From contig OX387191.1 of the NCBI GenBank assembly GCA_947561395.2, positions 33,745,439 to 33,809,438 on the forward strand: 64,000 bases of DNA, written 5' to 3'. The stretch is from Buxus sempervirens. Taxonomy: Eukaryota > Streptophyta > Magnoliopsida > Buxales > Buxaceae. The notes below the pieces were generated by a model, which worked only from the letters and a program-made list of their open reading frames with translations, ran no database searches and was not told where the DNA came from. Positions 38,791 through 49,102 of the stretch are shown piece by piece (position 1 is the stretch's first letter; every line of letters starts with the position of its first letter). The position numbers were made by a program, and so were the translations under genes.

Positions 38791-41059
38791 AATTCAAACT
38801 TTTGGGATTTTGGGGTTTTCTCAAATCTCACTCGTTTTGGGTATTTTTGGGCTCTAAATTGCTCCTAGCATGTGTAGTTAACTACTACTAACAAAACCCC
38901 TAAAAGAAATCACCCCTATTCATCCAAATAAAGCAGTTCATACATTAAACCCTAGATTCACATTTCTATACGAAAATGGCCAAAACTCGAAATATGGGAG
39001 GGGTGGTGTTGCTTACCTCTTGAAAACTCCTTAGCAAGTTGTCTAGTCTTTATTGCAAGCCACGAACAGCTCCCAATGTGCTCCTTGGCGATTTCCTCCA
39101 CTATTCTCCACCGAGAGCACCCACACAAAAATGGTTCCTTGGGTTTCTTCCTTTGTTTTCTTGCAAATGGATTCCTCCAATGGGTTTGGAAATGATTGGG
39201 GACAAAAATAGGGTGATGAGAATGGGAAGGAGAAGAAGAAGATGAGGGTGGGAGAGCAAGGGAAAAGGGAAAGGGTTTGAGCAAGGGTTTTGGTCGTATA
39301 TGGCTTTCTTGGGTGTTTTCCTCACTTAAATGATTTCCCACATGACACTAAATTTACAAGTTTGCCATTCCTTCATCCTATATTGCACAATACCAATACT
39401 TAGCATATTTTCCTCACTTAGGGAATTCCCTTTAACCAAATAGAGGTTGCTCGCCTTCATAAGGCACTGTCGAGCCAGGACTTCGCCACTTTAACTAGCT
39501 CCAGGCTTGGGCTTCTCCAGCTTCACCTACACATCACACTCACTGGTTAGGGTGTGCTAGGGATATTGGAACGGGGTTTCACAATACTGGTGTAAAACCC
39601 CGAATTTTTGAATATAGTAATATAATAAATAAATCTAATTATTGGATAATAAGTTAGATAAACATGGAAAATATTAAGGAATAAAAAATTAATCAAAGTA
39701 TTGGAGGATTAGCAATATGTTCCAAGTAAGTATATATTAGAAATTAAATAAATAATCATAATTATGAGTTATTGGGAATTGGAATAGTAATTTAAATTAA
39801 TTGGAAGATTAATTATAGGTTTGACTTTAATCAATAGTAATAGGAAAAGTGAAGAATTAATTTAGAATAATTGGGAAAGTAAGTTAAATATGAAGTTTGG
39901 GAAAGATAGGTATTAATCCAAATGTGTATTATGACCAAGAATACTATAGAGAATAAATTTGGAAATTTTAGAAGAAATCCAATGGTTAGATATGAAATTA
40001 TCAAGAGAAGGGTATTTTGGTCAATTCCTAGTTAGCTAAATAATTAAATAGAATAATTAAATAATTATTAGGTTTAAGAAATTAAGTTAGACTTAAGTTA
40101 GGTTGATTTAAGTATAAATAGTGAAATTTATATCTTAATAAGTGAGGAAATGGCATATTGGTAATTATAGTTAATTAGGAGCCTTAAGTTGAGGGAAAAA
40201 AGGAGTTTTTGGGAGCTTTTGTAATATTTAAAAATAAGGAAAATAATTAGCACCAAAATTAAGAAAAATAGAAGTCTCTCTTATTTAATATTAAGAGGGA
40301 AGAATTAGAATGAGGAGTTGTGAAAGAATAGGAAAGCTTCTAAGTGAGATTAGGAAACCTAGTGGGATTAGTTAGAAAGTTTCCAGACCCTATTAGGACT
40401 TCTATTTTGGATGAGCCTATAAAAGGGAAGCTTTAGGGAGGAGTTAGGGTTTCTTCTAATCAAATCATATAGAGGAAAAGGAGGAAAAATGAGGGCTCTC
40501 ACATTTGGATAATTTAGAGAGAGAAGGTGTTGCAGAAACCTTCGACTAGAGTTCATCAAAGTGCGATCTAAAAAGATCCAACCGTTAGATCGGCGTCAAA
40601 TTTGGTGGTTTTGTTCACGATTGTTGGAACCCCAATCTGAACGGTGGAGATGTTATCCTGAGGTCTCTAGTGGGGTGCGATTAGTAGTAGAATCTCGACG
40701 GTAACTTGAAGATAAGGATTTTGCGTTTTGAGGCAAGTAGTAACACCCCGTTTTGTTTAATTGTTGGATGATTTTAGGTTTAAACGTTTGGGTTCGATCT
40801 GGAATTAATATATGATGATTTGATATGCTCGACCATGTTTTATATATAGTAGATTTCGTGGATATGAATGATCTTAGATTGGGTTTATGAAATCTGTTAA
40901 GTATGCTTTCTAGTGTTGATTTTCTAAAGTTTTGATTTAGACCGGTATTCTGATTTGTTTAGAATGATTTAATAGGATTTATAGAGGATATATGATTTAG
41001 AAGTGGTTTGAATTGTTGGAATCATGTTTTAAAGAATTAAAAGAGAAGAATTACAAAAA

Positions 41060-41335
41060 TCGGATTTCTAGACTTTGCCGCAATTGGGCAAGCGCATAAC
41101 ACGATCGCCTGAGCGACATGGTTGAGAAATTCGCCTGTAAATTTTTGGTTAAACACTCACCCAACTGATCATCTAAGCGATCGGGGTTAAGTGCCTGTTC
41201 AAAAACTCGAGAATTATTTAGGTCACCCAACATGATCGCTTGAGTGCCCATGTTGAGCACCCATGTTATTTTCTGATTTAAAATTTTAAACATGATCGCC
41301 CAACCAGGTCGCCTAAGCGACTGGGTTGAGCGACC
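41060..41335 (+). repeat. GATCGCCTGAGCGAC dyad cassette of LTR D
   Basis: Four groups about 60-65 bp apart: GATCGCCTGAGCGACATGG, GATCATCTAAGCGATCGGGG, GATCGCTTGAGTGCCC and GGTCGCCTAAGCGACTGGG. Each core is a near-palindrome (GTCGC...GCGAC). The last group (41296-41335) is close to 48601-48640 in LTR F, although F belongs to another LTR family. Confidence 0.8.
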
Positions 41336-41757
41336 AACCCAAATTTTCTTGTTTTTGGAAATATACCTAGATTTTTATTATAAAATGATATTTAGACAAA
41401 TCCAACACATGTACAAATAAGATTTAGGTGTTTATGAGTTGTTTTCAGTGGCTGAATAATTTTATAAAAATTATATAAAGTTTTGAGTACATTCTACTGA
41501 ATATGTATTGTTTTGATTTGAAAGATAATTTCAATTCTAGAATTTGTTTAAAATCGATTTGGTTTATTTCTATACATGTAAAACATTGTTTTAGATGTGA
41601 TTCAAGTCCTGGAATTTATCAAAATACTTTTATAACAGATTTGAGTACGTTGAGCTTATGTTTTGAAATATAATAAGTATTGGCAAGAGGTTTTGGATTA
41701 TTGATTGAACATGGACTAGCTACTTTATTTATGCGATTTGGATTGTGAGATTTGTTT

Positions 41758-42415
41758 ACCATCTGCGGATCAGATTTGATTACCACCTACGGGTGAGATG
41801 TGACCACTTGTGTGGGAGATGTAATCCAGATTGGATTGCATCCCACAGGGGAGATATGTGATTACTACCTACGGGTAAGATGTGACCTCATGTTGGGGGA
41901 GATGTAATCTAAATTGGATGCATCCCACAGGGGAGATATGCGATTACCACCTGCGGGTAAGATGTGATCTCCTGTTGGGGGAGATGTAATTCAGATTGGA
42001 TTGCATCCCACAGGGGAGATATGCGATTACCACCTGCGGGTGAGAAGTGACCTCCTGTTGGAGGAGATGTAATCCATATTGGATTGCATTCTACAGGGGA
42101 GATATGCAATTACCACCTGCGGGTGAAATGTGACCTCTTGTTGGGGGAGATGTTGTCCAGATTGGATTGCATCCCATAGGGGAGATATGTGATTTACTAC
42201 CTGCGGGTGAGATGTGACCTCCTGCGGGAAAGATGTGACCTTCTATTGGGGGAGATGTAGTCCATATTTGGTTGCATCCCATAGGGGAGATGTGTGATTT
42301 ACCACCTGCGGTGAGATGTGACCTTTTACGGGAGAGATGTGTTACCTCATGTGGGGGAGATGTGATTACTACGTGATTGCATCCTACATGGGAGAATGCT
42401 ACTATCGGATGGTGA
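41758..42415 (+). repeat. ~82-bp tandem repeat in LTR D
   Basis: At least five units with TTGGATTGCATCCCACAGGG, GAGATATGCGATTACCACCT, GCGGGTGAGATGTGACCTCC and TGTTGGGGGAGATGTAATCC. Unit starts at about 41914, 41996, 42078 and 42162 give a period of 82-84; later units are longer by partial internal duplication. Confidence 0.88.
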
Positions 42416-43863
42416 GATTGACTATTAATTATGAATGATATGATTTCTTTAAGTGGAAAGAGGTAGATTATTCGGTTTAGCCATGTTTTGACAAGAACAG
42501 TTTTGAAAGAAATATTAATATGACATGATTAACATGATGAATTGTTTTGGGAAAAGTATTTGTATTAATTTGGAGAAAATTGTAGATTTGACTTATACGG
42601 CTTTGAAAATTGAAGATTTAACGATATTTGTGATATTGTTTTGTAACTTATGAAAGGTTTGTAAATGATATGTGTATATATAAACTGTTTTCTTTCATGC
42701 ATGTTGCTACTTGCTGAGATTTTATATCACATTCTTGTTTTTAAATGTTTTGTTTTTAGGTGATCTTGGAGAAAACGCCTTGGGTTAGTCTGATACTGGG
42801 CTTGAAGCGTAGAATGTCTAGATGACAAAAGTAGGATATTGATATAGGTGTTTTTGTTTTCTTAGAATAGTAGTAGATGATCTAGTAGAGTTTGAGAGTT
42901 AGTTAAATTATAGTTGCTTTTCATTTGATTAATTGATGTAATCGTAAGAATCAAATTCTAATGAATAATTTAAGCTTCCTAGCACTTTGATAACTTTTAA
43001 ATCTTTTAGTCTTGTTTGTTGGGCTGATTGTAATGTACTACAAGCTAATGCCTTGATCCGAGTCATATAAAAAAATGACCCGGATTTAGGGCGTTACAAG
43101 TTGGTATTAAAGCATTTGGTTCATGAGCCCTAGGTTTTTAGGAAAGCCTTAGGCTGGTCTTGGGGAGTGATACGCTAGATAGAACCATTGAGTAGGGTTA
43201 TCTAGGTCGAGAGTACTCTAACCCAATTTCTTTGTTGCAGCTAGCAAATTTCAAAGGTATGAAATATTTATTGTTAGTCATCATAGTGTTGTTCTCTAGA
43301 AAACTCTTCTTGATATTTGTGATATTTTTTTAATCCGAGTTTATGATAAATGATGATTTTTGTAAGGAGTAGAATCCAAAATAAAATAGTAAGAGGAATT
43401 GTTTGAGGAATTTCATATAATCTGTTATAAAAAGACTTAATTATAAGATTGAGATGTTAGGAATGTTATTGGTATGTGTAATTGGGATGTGATGATAGGA
43501 TGAGTACTGAAAAGACTATTGGAAGTATTTAATATGATCTTATATATTTTAATTACATGTCTATGATGGATTATAATGATGAATGATGATAGACAGATGA
43601 ATAAGGAAATTTCTAGAGGACTGTTTCCTTCCCCATTCAATTCATGTATGCTTGAGCCATGTTTGAATTAAGTTAATTTGATAAGAGATCGTTGTGCAAA
43701 TATTAGAATATGTATTAGGACCTATATTACTCATTGATCATATTCTAGTATGTAATTTGGTATGAATGATTAATATGGACACATTCAAGAAGTGTTCGTG
43801 TGTTCTTGGAACTGCCAAGAAGGTTGGAAGATCATGAGCTGTGAATTGATTGGTTGTGGAATT

Positions 43864-46340
43864 TGTAGCACCCCGAACCTAGGTCAATGCAAAATCGGCA
43901 TCCAACCCGAATCCAAGTGCTACTGGGCCCAATAATAACATCAACAAGAATACCAAACTAAAATTTATAACAACTTAAATGTGAATATCAGAGTATGGAA
44001 TAATAAAATGTGCGAAAGTGTAATGTCTATCATCACCATAAATATGATAAAGGATAAATAACCATCAAAGTTAACAGATCATGTCTGGTATATTCAAGGT
44101 TTCTAAAACTCTCACTTTCTCTCAATACATCAAATCCATAAATAAATAACCACATAAATCGATCAACTGTCTCATCTCTCAGATAACCCCAACTCAATGC
44201 GGATATTAAAAGTCCTCCAATAAGAAATCTGCAAACTTTCCCTGAGTATCAAAACCTGGATCCCCCTCTCGCGTATCAACTGAAAAACAAAAACAAAAAC
44301 AAACGAGTGAGATACGAATATCTCAGTAGGTAACACGGTGCATGCTAAAACAATTTATATAGATAAAGTAACCAATTTCATGCTCGACGAAGTCACAATT
44401 AAACATGTTCCATTTTCGTCAAATACAATGGTTAAAGGAAATAAATCAGTATTTAGAAATTCCAAAATTCATGTATCTGACCGAGCAATAATAGGAAACA
44501 AAATTCAGAAATAAACTAGTATAAGTTTCCATGGTAGCAAAAGCCAAGACAATATCCAACATACCCGAAATAATAAACAAGTAACCGAATCCAATCAAAA
44601 GATAAATCATATACAACTACGCATGTGTCAATGTATCGGTAAACAAGCGTATAACAATCAACAATATCATTTCAAGACTCACAAAGAAAGATAAGTTTTT
44701 GAAAAGACACTCTTCATTGCTATGCCACCGAGCATCTTATGGGCGAAGCTACTAAGACACTCAAACCCGAGTCTTATTCTAACGATAAGAGCCGTAGTCA
44801 TCGACTTATTGCACTCGAACTCAATAGAGTGGGCATGAACCACTAGCATGCAGCCCCTAAATCAATACATGGAGATGGCTGTTGATTCGCATGTACAAGA
44901 ATCACCAGCGATGCTCAAAATGACCCTACAAACACGGGACCTTCCAAAGCAAACTAACTTGCAAAGGAAACGCGCTCGCAAATGGAAGTACTCAACCCAA
45001 AATAAATACCCCTTTACTATTTAGCTTATTCTATGGATCCATATTCAGCTATGCCCACTAGACACTACCATCCCTAAGGACTCATCCATATGTATGTATA
45101 TTTGGCAATAGTGCCTAGTGGCATATAAGATTCTGATATGTAAATTTTATCAAAGTTAATTTAACTGGATTGAGTTTCTGGTATAAAGTTTCTATCTGTG
45201 GAAATAAAAAATCATGATGTGCGGAAATAAATTTTCCTAAATAAATATCTCAGTCAAATAGGTTTAAAGTTTAAAATCTCAAGAATCCCAAATTATTTTC
45301 AATTTTGGCAACTATAAAAACCTAAAATAAATCCTCAAGTGTTTGATGTAGAAAACAAGTTATTTGAATAGTTAAATCCATCTCAAATCATTTAATTCAA
45401 TTGATAAAATCCATTTAAAACTATTTTATTTCAATTTAGAAATCAAATTTTGACTATTTCAATTTTTCTGTGTCGGTGGCTTAGCTCAGTCGCCTAGGCG
45501 ACCTGGCTGGGTGGCCTTTTAATTCTCTGCAAATTTTTACAATAACAGGCACTCAGGAGAGTGCCTAGGCAATCCACTTAATAACGGTCGTCTACCCCAT
45601 CGCCTAGGTGACGGGTGAGAAACCTAATTTTTCTAAAATTCACACAACGGACGCCTACGATTTCCTGGGTGATCGAAGTAGGCGCTCTATTGATTGCGGC
45701 TATTCCAAGATGAAATCTGTGTTTTTATCAACTCTAAATAATTTCTACATATATATTTAACGAAAATCTAACAAAACATACATATATACAATGATAAAAC
45801 ATGCATTTGCGATCAAACTCAAAGAAAACCAAAATCAACGACAAACAGGGTGTGCTACCTACTTGTATCGTGCAAGTTCTTCTTCCTCCTCTAACCAACA
45901 ACAGTTTCTTCTCTTCATAGACTCAAATCACTCCTAGAATGCTAAGGAATCGAGTTCAACACGCTCTCTCCCTCCTCCTCCTTCTTCTTCTTCTTCTTCT
46001 CTTCTGTCACTCTCTTGTTCTTCCTTAGTCATCGAAAACACCAAACAAACAGAATACGATCCATATTCTCCCAGGTATAAAACCCTATTTTAATACTCCA
46101 TGATCCTACGCATCACAACCACATCAGGCATTACACACCTAACCAATCAGATCACAAACCACACTATTTTAAATTCTTACCTCAATATCTCACGATCTAA
46201 CGGCCAGATCTGCGCCAAACTCCTGATCTCCACTATCAATGTGATCACCTATTATTATAAATTAATCTCATCAGTAAATCCTCAAATAAATATTAATTTA
46301 TTATTTAATTTTAAAATTAGGAAATTTTCGAGATCTTACA
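43864..46340 (-). mobile_element. Reverse LTR I
   Basis: 2477 bp; in its own sense it starts TGTAAGATCTCGAAAATTTC (46340) and ends TAGGTTCGGGGTGCTACA (43864). It aligns along most of its length with LTR F. Flanks GAATT and AAATC do not match, and neither a primer-binding site nor a polypurine tract adjoins it, so one or both junctions were altered after insertion. A GAGGAGGAAGAAG-rich leader lies at 45960-46010 and a dyad cassette with TCGCCTAGGCGACC at 45475-45690. Confidence 0.85.
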
Positions 46341-47884
46341 AAATCAACTAAGAGTGAGGTTTACTTTAGATGTGATTTCTTGTAGATCTAACACTCTTGT
46401 ATTAATATTTTCATAGTGTATTGATTCTTCAGACATGATCTCCCTAAAAAGGACCCGAGGTTTTACCTAGATGGAAGTCTAGGGTTTCCTCGTATAATTC
46501 TTGTGTGTCTCTCTATTGTTTTGTTAATTGTTTGTGTTCAATAACATAGAGAAAAAGGCCTGAGATTTAGAAATCTCATAACAACAAGTGGCTCCTACAA
46601 GGATAGTCACTAATCAGACACAAAATCAGCCTTCTTCACTGTTGCCATTGATTAATTTCAGGAAACCAAATCAGCCTCCTTGCAGATAATCAGCCTATGA
46701 AAATGCAGTTAACAAATCAGAAAGCAAGAAAAGCTATTTTTGGACATAGAATACTGTAGCCTAGCACATTCTTACGATTAGTTTTTAGTTTGAGCTTTAA
46801 TCCCTATATTTATACCTGTATAATCAATACATTCTGTGTGAGTTTATTCCTCAAATCTCAATAGCTCCCATGCTCACAGAGAGAGAGAGAGAGAGAGGGG
46901 GGAGGCGTAAATGGGTCTCTCCTTTTTTCTTTTATTTTTTGATTGTCCCCCTCAGTAGTCTTTTTTTGTGTTGGTTTTTTGATTAACTAACAATTATTTT
47001 TTAGTCTTGTTCGTCAACTACATTTGAATTTCAAAGCTCTCTTGGCCTGCTTACACCATCCATGATGGTCACTTGTTCAAGGTAAATTCCTTCTTTTTTT
47101 TTTTTAATGTTGAAAGCATCTTAATATGGACAAATTTTTACAAAACTCATTGAAGGTGAACCACGGTTTGCAAACGTCAATTTGCTAGGAGCTGGTTTAA
47201 AATTTCTATTTTACCATGAGCTTATTATAGAATGGACTTTGTCTTCAGACTTCCAAAAACAGCTCTTACCAAATGCAATTTTATAGATTTTCAAAATTAG
47301 GAGCTGCTTTAAAATTTCTACTTTACCATGAGCTTATTTTAGAATGGACTTTGTCTTCAGACTTCCAAAAACAGCTCTTACCAAATGCAATTTTACAGAT
47401 TTCCAAAATTAGGAGCTGCTTTAAAATTTTTACTTTACCATGAGCTTATTTTAGAATGGACTTTGTCTTCAGACTTCCAAAAACAACTCTTACCAAATGC
47501 AATTTTACAGATTTTCAAAATTGTAAATGATTTTGACTAAATTGCTATGAAACGGGTTCTTTCTCAACTGTTTTCAAAAACACAAACAATTTGAAAAGTT
47601 TTGGTTTTTAATTTTTACTTTTAAAGAAAAAAAGTTACCAAACAGGCTCTTAGATTCTTTAATTCTAATTTAAGATAAGCTGCTTTGGTGATGTTCGGTC
47701 TCACTTCATGATCATGTAATATAAACTAGGGGGACATCAATAAATTTGTGGGGCCCACTTAGATAAACAACCCACTCTAAAAATATATATCATGCCATTC
47801 TAAATGGGTAATTACAGCGTGTTTAAATTTGAATGTGCCAAAAGCACTAGTGGGGTAGTTATAGTGAGGGATTGTTTTGTTTGT
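46341..47884. other. Mixed repeat debris; possible copia LTR fragment
   Basis: 46341-46600 has GAGGTTTTACCTAGATGG, TCTAGGGTTTCCTCGTATAA and TTTGTTAATTGTTTGTG, resembling the 3' part of plant Ty1/copia LTRs, but no ends could be fixed. A (GA)n run lies at 46877-46897. A 112-bp triple repeat is listed separately. No gene was recognised. Confidence 0.4.
47189..47524. repeat. 112-bp unit in three tandem copies
   Basis: Units begin at 47189, 47301 and 47413 with GAGCTGSTTTAAAATTT and contain CTTTACCATGAGCTTATTTT and GACTTCCAAAAACAGCTCTT. Copies differ at only a few bases, pointing to a recent local amplification. Flanked by CCAAACAGGCTCTTA-like sequence (about 47640) that may belong to a MITE terminus. 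Confidence 0.9.
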
Positions 47885-48557
47885 TGTAAGACCCTAAAAA
47901 TTTGCAGAAAATTTCAATTAAATAATCATCAGAATTTTTTAGGATTTTACTGATAGATTATAATTATAAATAAAGGTAATCACACTGATGGAGGAGATCT
48001 GGAGATTGAAGCAAATCTGACCGTTGGATCATGAGATAGTGAAGTAAGTATTGATGTACGGCCATTATTTAATCTAATTGGTTAATAGCATAGGTGTTGA
48101 TGGTAGTGAGGTATATGGGATCATGTAATTAAAAATAGGGTTAGTATTTAAGAGAGTATTTCAGAGAAAACTAAACGTATTTCAATCGTATTCTCTAACA
48201 GCTGAAGGAAAACCAAAGAACCGAAAGAGAAGAAGGAGAACTATAGAGGATCGCTGTTCGTGAGGAGATCTTCTTTCCCGAGAAAGCTTTGTATTGCTGT
48301 AGAGTGTTCGTCATCTACACTTGAGGAAGAAGAACAGGGACTTGGTCGACAGAGGTAGGTAGCATACCCTGTTTTAGCCGAAACTTGGTTTCCTTATGTT
48401 TGATTGTTCTTGATAATCCAAAAGTATTGTTTATATATTTCTACATGATTTAGAAGTATGATCTATAAGTTTAGAAGTTATTAGAGTTGATTTGAATACA
48501 TAGATCATCGTTTTGATGCATAAAAATCAGATTTTCAAAGCCAGATTAGCCACTATT

Positions 48558-48775
48558 GCCCGAGTGCCTCCCCTGTGATTTTTATAATTTAGTCAATAAG
48601 GTCGCCCAACCAGATCGCCTGAGCGATGGGGTGAGCAACCGTTTAATCTTTATTTCTGGGTAGGTCGCCCAGGGGGATCACCTAGGCGGCCACCTGAGTG
48701 CCCGTTGAATTGAAAAAGACCGATTAATTTGTACTACCGCCTAGCTAGGTCGCCTGAGCGACCGAGGGTGAGTGA
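48558..48775 (+). repeat. GGTCGCCTGAGCGACC dyad cassette of LTR F
   Basis: Groups at about 48563, 48601, 48662 and 48742 carry GTCGCCCAACCAGATCGCCT, GAGCGATGGGGTGAGC, GATCACCTAGGCGGCC and GGTCGCCTGAGCGACCGAGG, spaced 60-80 bp. GGTCGCCTGAGCGACC is a near-perfect 16-bp palindrome. The words match those in LTR D and LTR I. Confidence 0.8.
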
Positions 48776-49102
48776 CCACTATAAAATCCTGATTTTTCAC
48801 AAATTTACACACTGTTCAAAAATAAAATGATTTTAAATATCTAAATCAATTTATTTAGGGTGTTTACAACTGTTTTAAATGATTTTTGTATTTAAACCAA
48901 ATTGAAGAATAATTTAGGTCTGTTTTGCAAATGGTTGTTTGACTTGAAAATAAAAGGATTTTTGGTTTATTTCACTATTTGATTTGATTTGATTTGGAAA
49001 ATTATTGTACAGCAAAAATATATTTTAAATATCTTGATTTTAGAACTTTAGGAAAATCTTCACCCAGAACTATTTTTTAAAATTATAATTGGAAAGAGTT
49101 TT

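Larger units (their letters stand above)
36326..39583 (-). mobile_element. Solo LTR P
   Basis: Reverse orientation; in its own sense from TGTGAAACCCCGTTCC (39583) to TTCCGGAGCGTGACT (36326), the terminal CA having changed to CT. A perfect target duplication ATACT lies at 36321-36325 and 39584-39588. About 3258 bp. It contains an ~80-bp tandem repeat at 37185-37375 (CCATTGCTGTCTA...CCAATGG, which can pair), and a cassette of CTCGAGCG words at 38615-38790. Confidence 0.88.
39591..43863 (+). mobile_element. LTR D with primer-binding site and truncated leader
   Basis: 5' LTR 39591-43098 (3508 bp), from TGTAAAACCCCGAATTTTTG to CCGGATTTAGGGCGTTACA, followed after 3 bases by TGGTATTAAAGC (43102), a two-change version of the initiator-Met tRNA primer-binding site TGGTATCAGAGC. 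About 760 bp of leader follow, with no gag visible, and end where reverse LTR I begins. TATA-like TATAAAAGG at 40418; donor-like AGGCAAGTAG at 40731. The 5-bp flank ACTGG (39586-39590) has no partner nearby, so the element is 3'-truncated. Confidence 0.85.

Noticed and set aside
41758-42415. Possible CRISPR-like array in LTR D
   Set aside because: Units of ~82 bp are contiguous without unique spacers, and the context is a plant LTR.
43864-46340. LTR I as a clean solo LTR
   Set aside because: The flanking 5 bases do not match on the two sides.
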